Shown here one piece after another: positions 1 through 9,500 of a stretch of DNA of 15,000 nucleotides; position 1 is the stretch's first letter, and each line of letters starts with the position of its first letter. A model generated the notes under the pieces. The model searched no databases. It was given only the letters and a program-made list of their open reading frames with translations, and had not been told where the DNA came from. The translations under genes and the position numbers were made by a program. This DNA is from Symbiodinium natans (taxonomy: Eukaryota; Sar; Dinophyceae; Suessiales; Symbiodiniaceae), in NCBI GenBank assembly GCA_905221605.1, contig CAJNDS010002114.1, positions 189,132 through 204,131 on the forward strand, written 5' to 3'.

Positions 1-161
1 AGGGCCCGGACCTTCCGCAAGGTTCTGCAAGCCTGTCGCGCACCCAAAGGGTAAGGAATCTTCAAGAACTTGCTCACAACATGGCACTTCGCCACATTGG
101 CAACGCCAAAACGGTTTCAAAAGTCCTAACTACTACCCTGGTGATAGCTGCCTGCAAATCT
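1..161. other. Non-repetitive 3' flank, no gene recognised
   Basis: This is unique sequence below the predicted gene end. A GGTAAGG on the + strand at 50-56 resembles a donor, but no supporting exon was found on either strand. Confidence 0.4.
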
Positions 162-372
162 CCCTAAACCCCAAACCGCAAACGCCAAACCCTAAACCCT
201 AAACCCCTAAACCCCTAAACCCCTAAACCCCTAAACCCCTAAACCCTAAACCCTACCTAAACCCCAAGACCTAAACCCCTAAACCCCTAAACCCCAAGCC
301 CCAAACGCCAAACCCTAACCCCTAAACTCTAAACCCTAAACCCTAAACCCTCAACCCGAAACCCTAAACTCA
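162..372 (-). repeat. Degenerate CCCTAAA array
   Basis: A telomeric-type array mixing CCCTAAA and CCCCTAAA units with point variants (CCCAAAC, CCCGAAA). It follows the predicted gene end. Confidence 0.9.
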
Positions 373-380
373 AGGCCTAG

Positions 381-408
381 GCCGCCCCCCCTACAGTTGG
401 GGGGCGGC
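381..408. repeat. G/C hairpin around the predicted stop codon
   Basis: GCCGCCCCCC (381-390) pairs exactly with GGGGGGCGGC (399-408) around an 8-nt loop holding the predicted TAG. A perfect palindrome GGCCTAGGCC (374-383) overlaps its left side. It could be a 3'-end structure or coincidence in C-rich sequence. Confidence 0.6.
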
Positions 409-532
409 GCCCAACCCCTCGACCTCGATGGCGCAAGCCAACCCAGGTCGTTCGCCCACCTCCCACAGCTCGGAGGTCGGTAGCACCCATGATGGGACCG
501 GAGCACGTTCTCCTCGAGACCAGTACTGGTCC
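391..532 (-). CDS. Exon 21: candidate terminal exon with stop
   Basis: From AATGAG|G the frame runs 46 codons to TAG at 391-393. The distal half (LWEVGERPGLACAIEVEGLG, ending AAPQL) has strong third-position GC bias; the proximal half is less convincing, so the true acceptor may be near 468. The stop codon lies in the loop of a 10-bp hairpin (381-408). The opposite strand also carries open frames here, but without splice-compatible partners. Confidence 0.42.
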
Positions 533-3500
533 CTCATTACTCAAGGGCCCCAGCCCAGCAGGACCCAGACCCTTCGCTGCAGCGTGTGCAAGGAACTCAG
601 TTTTTGGGCCTTCTGGCCTTCCTGGCCCTGCTGGCTTTTCTGGGCCCCCTACCCCCCCCTGGCCCCTGGCCCCGCTGGCCCCCTGGCCCCTTCTGGCCCT
701 TAACCCCCTGGCCGCCTGGCTCGCTGGCGTCTGGGTTCCTGGCCCCGTAAAACTGCCTCCCGACCCCCTGTTCCTTTGCTCTCGGACCCAACGAACGTCA
801 TGAGACTGAATAAGTTTTTAGACGTCCTAAACCCTAAAAGGAATAGGTTTGGGTGGCTTTGCCGCCTTGGACGGCGTGGGTGGGAGAAAAGTGCTCCACA
901 ATCGGGCCAAAGCTGCTCTTCGCACCTCACGAAGCTTTCGAGCTTGTTCCGAAACCTAACCTTCACAGCATCTACGCCCTATCACAGCAAACCCTAAACC
1001 CTAAACCCTAAACCCTAAACCCTAAACCCTAAGCCCTAAGCCCTAAACCCTAAACCCTAAACCCTAAACCCTGAACCCTCGCAGCGCTGTCCGCGGAGGT
1101 TGAGCAGGGGCTGCTTCTCCAAGCCCCAGACGCGACGGGAGAGGCCCCGGTCAACGAACCTGTCTCGAGATCAGGGAGCTTGGCTCTGGAATCCAGGGCT
1201 CAGGGTTTCGGGCTTAGGGTTAGGGGTTAGGGTTTAGTGCTTAGGGTTTGGGGTTTAGGGTTTAGGGTTTGGGGTTTAGGGTTTAGGGCTTCAGGTGTAG
1301 GGGTCATGGAACCTGGATGTTCCAATAGGCTAAGCGGTGTCGGTGTGCTTGGATAATAAGGACCGTATCCCATGAACCCCTCCAGCCAATAATGCAACCT
1401 AGTGGCCATTTGAGGACTCAAGTACATTTATTTTACCTAGGGGGTTAGGACTCTGAGTACCCCGAAGAAGGACACAACCAGGCAACTAGCTAAACCCCAA
1501 ACCCTAACCCTAAACCCTAAACCCAATCCCTAAACCCAAAAGGTAAACTGATCATGAAACTCCCCGCCCCGAAGCCCCAAAGCCATTCAGCCCTACAACC
1601 CGAAAGCCCGGAAGACCCGGAAGCCTCAAAGCCTTAAAGTTGGGATGTGCCCCCCAGGGTTTAGGGTTCAGGGTTTAGGGTTTAGGGTTTAGGGTTTAGG
1701 GTTTAGGATTTAGGGTTTAGGGTTTAGGGTTTAGGGTGTAGGGTGTAGGGTTTAGGGTTTAGGGTTTAGGTAACAGTCCTGAGCTAGGGATTCTAATCAA
1801 GGGTATTGTAATCCCAATTAAGGACTGATAGTATTCGGGGGACCATCCCAGTATTAGAGCCCTAACACCCACGGAAAAAAATGTGAAAAAGGGCGCTAGG
1901 GGGCTTTCGGGTCCAGGGTTCCCTTCACACCCTAAACCCTAAACCCTAAACCCTAAACCCTAAACCCTAAACCCTAAACCCTAAACCCTAAACCCTCGAA
2001 GGCCCCTTTCTTTAAGCCCTGCAAACCCCCCAAAGCGAGGGAAGCGGCTGCTTGAGTTCGACGTCTTTGGAGGCCAACACCTCGGGCCGTGGCTACTTGC
2101 AGGTTCGTCGGGCTCGGGTTCGTGAACCCTAAACCCGAAACCCTGAACCCTAAACCCTAAACCCTAAACCCTAAACCCTAAACCCTGAACGGCAAGGGCT
2201 TGGGATGTAGGGTTTAGGGCTCAGGGTTTAGGGTTCGGGTTCATGAACCCCGGGAGCCCGAACGCGCAAAGCGAACGCCAAGATAGGGAGCGGCGGAGGG
2301 CTTCAAAGCGCCTTAATGTAGGGTTTAGGGTTTAGGGTTTAGGGTTTAGGGTTTAGGGTTTAGGGTTTAGGGTTTAGGGTTTAGGGTTTAGGGTTTAGGG
2401 TTTAGGGTTTAGGGTTTAGGGTTTAGGGTTTCAGGGTTTCAGGGTTTCAAGGTTTAGGGTTTTAGTTTGGGGTTTGGGGTTTGGGATTGTTGAAGGGTGT
2501 GCCTCGCGCTTCCGGTTGATGATCTCCAGCTCCAGCGAGTGTGTGCTGAGGTCCTCCTTCTTGACGAGGAGATGCAGCCTCAGACTCAGTGAGCCCAATA
2601 CCCAGAGTGAAAGTTTTAGAGGGCTACGGTATACAGAGATATAGCGATATAGAGACTATATAAGGTATATACAGGGGTTTTACAGGGGAATAAGATTAAG
2701 GGTCCCTTCTAGGGGTCCCTCCTTATACCCCTTAATATAGAGAGTAGCACGTACGTAGGAACCTACGTAAGGTGAATAAAGGTAAATCTAGACCGTACGC
2801 GGCGTCTTCTTGAGTTTCTGCCGCCACCAAGCGAACTCCGACGTGTCTGTCCATAGCCAAGGCTACCAAAACGATCTTCAGCAGAATCAATCGAACGCCA
2901 ATATTGTCAAAGACTAAACCTTAACCCTCAAACCCTAAACCCTCAACCGCCTCAAAGATGCACCAAGTGACACGCACTCGGTGGGCAAAACTACCGGCTG
3001 GCGATCCAGAGGCAGCTTATTCTCCTCTCAGAGCACAAGCGCGGCAGATGCTTCCAGAGATGGGCAGCTCTCTATGTTGGGGTCCCTTTTGGGGCTCCTT
3101 TTCCGTGACAGGGACTCAAAAAGGATTCTAATTTGGAGAACTACCCATATGGCAATTGCCAGAAGCAACAGCTTGGGTTACAATTGCCAGAAGCAACGGC
3201 TTCGGGTTGACGGTGTGTAGGGCTGCAAGAAGAATCAGTGCGAAGGTTCAAGGAACCTTGCAAGCAGCTGCGCCTGTAACCTAAACTGGGAGAGGGTTTA
3301 GGGTTAGTTTGGGGTTTAGGGTTTAGGGTTTAGGGTTTAGGGTTTAGGGTTTAGGGTTTAGGGTTTAGGGTTTAGGGTTTAGGGTTTAGGGTTTAGGGTT
3401 TAGGGTTTAGGGTTTAGTGGTTGTCCCCAAACCCTATAGACCCTTGAACCCGAACAAATGTGGGGACTAGCACCACTAGGCACCCTTGTATCTCGAACTA

Positions 3501-6500
3501 CATCTAGGGCCCCAGCTCAATGCTGCCTTCAAACAAACAGGTTTGGGGTTCAGAGGTTTAGGGCTTAGGGTTTGAGGTTTTTTTGGCTTTAGGGTCTAGG
3601 GCGGTTTAGGCGTTTAGGGCTTGGGGTTTGCATCTCGCCATCGTAATTAGATGCTACCGTTGCCCCAGTGCCCACTGTAACGGGAGGACTGCCACTCTTA
3701 TTAGGAGCAGCATCCCTCAACCCTAAGCCCTGAACCCTGAACCGTAAACCCGAAACCCTAAACCCTAAACCCTATTCAAAGGGCTTCGAATAAAGCGTCG
3801 AGGGTTTAGGGGTTCGGGCTTATGGTCGCGAAAATCCGAAAGCCCCAGGCCCTGAAGCAACTAATTGCGGTCCTGGCCGGCTTGCTGCACTTTCCTGAGC
3901 AAGCCGGATTTTGTCGGTTTAGGGTTTTGGGTTTTGGGTGTTGGGTTTAGGGTTTAGGGTTCAGCGTTTTGGGTTTTGGGTTTCGGGTTTAGGGTTTAGG
4001 GTTTAGGGTGTAGTAGGCTTAATTAGAGTTTACGGCTTGACCATTTTACTCTGGGATGACCCCCCTCGGAGAGCGCAGGGTTTATCCCAGGGTGTGGGTG
4101 GGTTAAAAGACCCTTAAAACTCCAAAGCCGCAAAACGCCAAAGCCGTAAAAATGCAACAAAACCATGAAGCCTCAAACCCGAAAACCCCTGCAAACCCTA
4201 AATCCCTACAAACCTATACTCCTAAACCCTAAACCCTAAACCACAAACCCTAAACCCTAAACCCTAAACCCAAAACCACTAGTGGCAGGCGGCGGGTTCG
4301 CAAACGGCGACGTTTTCTCAGAGCTGCCGCAGCGCGCGACGAAGCCCAGGGGATGGGGGAAGTCCTTTCTCAGGGGCTCCGGGGTTTCGCGTTTTAGGGG
4401 ATGCTGGGGAGTTTAGGGTTTAGGGTTCAGGGTTTGGGGTTTAGGGTTTAGGGTTTATGGGTTTAGGGTTTTTGGGTTTGGGGTTTAGGGTTTAGGGTTT
4501 AGGGTTTAGGGTTTAGGGTTTGGGGTTTGGGGTTTGGGGTTTGGGGTTTAGGGCTTGAGGGCTTTGGGGTTTAGGGCTTTAGGGTTTTAGGGTTTAGGGT
4601 TCGCGGCTTAGGGTCTGTCAGAGCTTTGGCTTGAGGGTTTGGGGCTTATCAAAGCTTAACTCGGGTTCAGGGCTTAGGGCTCTTGCAGGTCTTCGTGGTA
4701 GACTACAGTGACTACAGGCACATGGCTGTTTCAGTCTTTAAGGACTTGAGCTTTGGGCTTTAGGGACGAGAGTTTGGGGGGGGGAGGGGGTTAGGGTCGT
4801 TTCGGGTTTGAAGGTTAAATTTACAGTGCCCTAAACCCTATTTTAAACCCTAAACCCTGCATTCTAAACCCTAAACCCTAAAGGCGTAGGTTTTGGGGAT
4901 TCGGGCTAACCTGCACTGCAACGCCGGCCTGTGGGATGTACATCTCATCCACCTCCACTGCGGGTCGCGGAGGGTTTAGGGTCTAGAGTTTAGGCTTCAG
5001 GGTTTAGGGTTTGGGGGCTTTAGAGGCTTTAGAGGCTTTAGGGGCAGGGGCCTTAGAGGCCTTAGGGGCTTTAGAGGCTTTAGAGCCTTGGGGCCTTCAG
5101 GGGCTTCAAGGGCTGGTGGATGGTAAGGGCTTTAGAAGTAAAGCCAGCAACCTGAACTCTAGGGGGAGTCACGAGAGTCTGGGATCTCCGAAGCCCTAAA
5201 CCCTCGACAATGAAGCCTTAAACCCGGAAACCTAACCCTAAACCCGAAACCCTAGACCCCAAACTCGAAACCCTAAACCCGAAACCTAAACCCAAAACCC
5301 TAAACCCTAAACCCTAAACCCGGTTTAGGGTTTAGGGTTTAGGGTTTAGGGTTTAGGGCTAATTGGAACCTAAACTCTGAATTCCGAGCCCTTGACTCCT
5401 TCGACCTCAAACCATGAACCCTAAACCCTGAACCCTCAACCTTAAACCCTGAATCCTAAACCCTACACCCTAAACTCAATGCCTTCAAGCTAAAACCCTA
5501 AACCCTATACCCTCACCTTTTATGGACTTGAACCCTGAACCTTAAACCCCAAACTTACAAACTTAAACCCTGAGCCCACAAACTTACAAACTTAAACCCC
5601 GAAACTTACAAACTTACACCCTAAACCCACAAGCCCTAAACCCTAACCCCTCAAGACCCCCAGCTGCTCCCCTGCGGCAGCCTTGATCCGCAGCATGCAG
5701 AGCTCGCACGAAGGGCGGAGGCCGATACGCGGCTGCAGCCTTTAGGGCTGCGGGCTGAGGGTTTACGGTTAAGGGACCAAGTAACTAGCCCTGAGGCTTA
5801 GAGTTTAGGGTCCTCAGGCGCCTGTGCGTCTGTAAGGGAATCAGTTGAGCAAGGGTTCCAATCACATCCCCCTAATATTAAACGGCGGGCCCCCCCCCCC
5901 CCCCAATAGAAACTCGAAATGGGTGTTTAATATTAGGGGGGCGCTTTTATCCAAATAACGAGTTTAGGGTCTAGGGTCTAGGGTTCAGGGTTTGGAGGGT
6001 TTCGGTAATGGCTTTAACCCTGAGAGCATGGAGAGAGTGCTCCACTGGGGCAGCACAGCAAGGCTCAGACAGAGGCTTTGCAGCCACTCACACACACACA
6101 CACTCACTCACTCACTCCCTCACTCCCTCACTCAAAGCCTTTTGGCCCTGAATCCCCTCCCTAATTCGGAATAGGGTTTAAAAGGCGGGGTCGGTTTCGG
6201 CAGGATTTTCCGGAAAGTGTTTTTATTATGTGGGCTTCAGACATCCAAACAGTCGGAAAGCACCAGATGCCCTAAACCATAAACCCTAAACCCTAAACCC
6301 TCAATCCTAAACCCTAAACCCTAAACCCTAAACCCTAAACCCTCCAAGGGGCAGCTCGCACTCGATGTCCAGGGTGCCACATGCCTCATCGCTCATCTCG
6401 TCCAAGCCTGCAGCGGGTTCAGAGCTCGGGTTTAGGGTTTAGGGTTCGGGTTTAGGGTTTAGGGTTTAGGGTTTAGGGTTTAGGGTTTAGGGTTTAGGGT

Positions 6501-9500
6501 TTAGGGTTTAGGGTTTAGGGTTTAGGGGGTTTAGGGTTTAGGGTTTAGGGTTTAGGGTTTAGGGTTTAGGGTTTAGGGTTTAGGGTTTAGGGTTTAGGGT
6601 TTAGGGTTTAGGGTTTAGGGTTTAGGGTTTAGGGTTTAGGGTTTAGGGTTTAGGGTTTAGGGTTTAGGGTCTAGGGTCTAGGGTTTAGGGCTTCGGGTTG
6701 AGGGTTTTGGGTTTAGGGCTTGGGGTGTCTCGGGTGTCTCGGGTGTCTAGGGTGTCCAGGGTGTACGGCCCCTGCGGTCTAGTTTAGGGTGTAGGCTTTG
6801 CGGGCAAACTCTACACCCCCGAAATCCTAAACCCCAAGCTCTCGGGCTTTCGGGTTTGGCGATTATGATGCGGGGTGGGTTGCGAATTTGGGCCTGGGCT
6901 TTGGGGTCTGTTTGGGAAACGACAAGCGCAGCGAAACCATCCTCAACCCTAAACCCTGCACCCTAAACCCTACACCCTAAACCCTAAGCCCTAAACCCTA
7001 AGCCCTAAACCCGAAACTAAGGCCCTGGCTCGCCACAGGGGTGAAGAGCTCCACGGGCTTCCCCGAATTCTCCACGGCCACATTGACCTTTCGGGGTTTA
7101 GGGCTTTGAGGCTTTTGCGGGGAGGGGTGGCAGAGGAGGTGTTTAATTAGGGTTTAGGGTTGAAAGTTTAGGGTGTAGGGTTTAGGGCTTATAGGCCATG
7201 GGGCTTATAGGGCTTGTTGGGGTTATGGGGTTTCTGTGCATTATTGGGTGTATTGGGTGCATCAAGTGTGTTGGGTGCATTGCGTGTATTGGGTGTAATG
7301 GGTATACTGGGTGCACTATTGGGTTTGGTTTTTAGGGTTGCTTGAAGGTTCGGATAAGCCCTAAACCCTAAATCCTAAACCCTAAACCCTAAACCCCTAT
7401 CCCTCGTCACATGGCAGTTGCCATAGCACTTACGGAGGCCGCCAACGCGCGCTTGCAAAGGCGTTCCCGGACCACTCACCATGCTTTGACCCTCAACCTC
7501 GACCCCGTAAGCCCTAAGTCTGCAACCCCCAAGCCCTAAAACCCTAACCCCCAAACCCCAAACCCCAAACCCTAAACCCTAAACCCTAAACCCTAAACCC
7601 TAAACCCTAGTTAGGGGGGTGGGAAGGGGGAGCAAACACCCAATCAGCCCAAGGCTCCAGGGTGGGCTTGGCGATGGCCAGGGAGTGCTTCGGGTTGAAG
7701 CGGCCCTTGTCCAAGACTTCGAGGTGCAACGTCCTCGGAAGTAGCCCTAAACCCTAAACCCTAAACCCTAAACCCTGAACCCTAAACCCGAAACCCCGAA
7801 ACCCGAAACCCTAAACCCTAAACCCAAAGCCCTAAGCCCTAAACCCTGAACCCTAAACCCTGAGCCCTAACGCGCCCTTTTAGAAACCCTGAAGCCTTCA
7901 AAGGAAAGCTCTTAAAGACCCAACCCTGCCGAAAAGCTTTGGTTAGGGTTTAGGCTTCAGGGTTCAGGGTTTAGGGTTTGTGGTTTAGGGTTGAGGGTTT
8001 AGGCTTTCGGCTTCAAGGTGCAGAGCGGGCGTCTGCCTCAGGTCGTAATACCAGAAGCAGTGCGAGTCGGACTCAAGCCACATCGGATTGCAACCCACTG
8101 AACAGGACGACTCCCACTCATCATCTGCAACCCGTACCTCATCACCAGGAGGTTTGGTTTAGGGTTTAGGGTTTAGGAATCAGGGTTCAGGGTTTAGGGT
8201 TTAGGGTTTCGGGTTGTTTAGGGTTTAGGGTTGGGGGTTTAGGGAGTTGAGGGTGCCCGAGAAAGGATACCTGACCACAAGAAGGATTTGGTTTGCCCCT
8301 TCCCCCTCCCAACGTTTAGGGTTTAGGGTTTAGGGTTTACAACCACTACATACATACAAACCGCCGTCCAAAAGAGTAAGAGTCTGCTGGCCTCGAAGGT
8401 AGGGGCATCGGGGGGCGTAGAGGGTGTCCGGGTATATACAGCTCTACTCAACTTAAACCCTAAAACCTAAACCCTCAACCCTAAACCCCTAAACCTAATT
8501 CGGGTTTCGGGTTTAGGGAGCCTAAATCACTGAACTCCTGACCCTCGCAGAAGCCTCTCATCGCACGGGACATATAGTCTGAAGCTGTCCTACTTGGAGG
8601 TTCATGCTACTTGTTAACCAAGTAGACCTGTACTTGCAACTGTACTTCTAACCATATTAGGGCACTGAAGGGGCTTATAACTGGGCTATAAGTACAGATA
8701 CAATTGGTTAATAAGTACCATGAACTTCCAAGTAGACCAGACCCCAGGTGCGCCCGGGGCACCCTGACGTAGGGGTTGCTCTGCTGCTTGCTGAGGAAGT
8801 GAAGATGCCCATCTAGCAAGGGGCGGAGCTTTTAGGGTTTAGGGTTTAGGGTTTAGGGTCTAGGGTCTAGGGTTTAGGGTTTAGGTGGCAACTCAAAGCT
8901 TGGGGTTAACCCTACACCCGAAACCCTACTGCAACAGGGTCTTTCAAGCGTCCCCAAACCCAAGGGTACAGAGGGGTAGAGGCACCCCCCCACCCGCCGC
9001 CCACCCGCTTTGAGAAGGGTTTGCAAGGGTTTGGGTGTAGGGTTTAAAGCGTTTAGGCTTTAGGGTTTGGGGCTTAGGGTTGGGATGTTCCCCCTTATAC
9101 TAACAGTCCTTAATCGGATTATAGTACCTCCTCGTATAATCCCTAGCAGGGACTGTTAGTATAAGGGGGGACATCCCAAGCTTAGGGTTTCGAGGGCTCA
9201 GCAGCAGTCGGGAGGTCTGGTTCTGCACGAGCCTGGCAAGCCGCTGGCAGACTTCACGCGGACTCGGATGATGCCGAGCCTTAGGAGCGGGCATCCGAGA
9301 ATATTAGGATCCTGCACCGGCCTCACCCAATTCGGAAGTTTAGGGTTTAGGATTTAGGGTTCAGGGTTCAGGGTTCAGGGTTCAGGGTTCAGGGTTCAGG
9401 GTCTAAGGACTCCAAACTACTACCACAGCAAAAAATCATCGGAATATGTAATCTTGGAAATGGACAGGTTAATGCTAGTGGCAGGATACCATCCCCGAAC

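Noticed and set aside
428-803. Two overlapping + strand open frames of 91 and 104 codons
   Set aside because: They run through a CTGGCC minisatellite, give Pro/Gly/Trp-rich products and have no domain or splice support. The minus strand better explains the codon bias here.
2791-2911. Hydrophobic 40-codon minus frame (contains LILLKIVLVALAMD) that could be a membrane exon
   Set aside because: Codon use is less GC-biased than the exons, and exons 16 and 17 already join in phase without it. Kept only as a possible missed exon.
2981-3220. 79-codon + strand open frame
   Set aside because: It spans a tandem duplication, has no homology I recognise, and lies within an intron on the other strand.
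5196-5360. Footprint of end-to-end telomere fusion
   Set aside because: Fusion gives TTTAGGG followed by CCCTAAA on one strand; this junction has the reverse order.
6427-6720. A true chromosome end (functional telomere)
   Set aside because: Arrays in both orientations recur across the whole window with unique and coding sequence between them, so these are interstitial.
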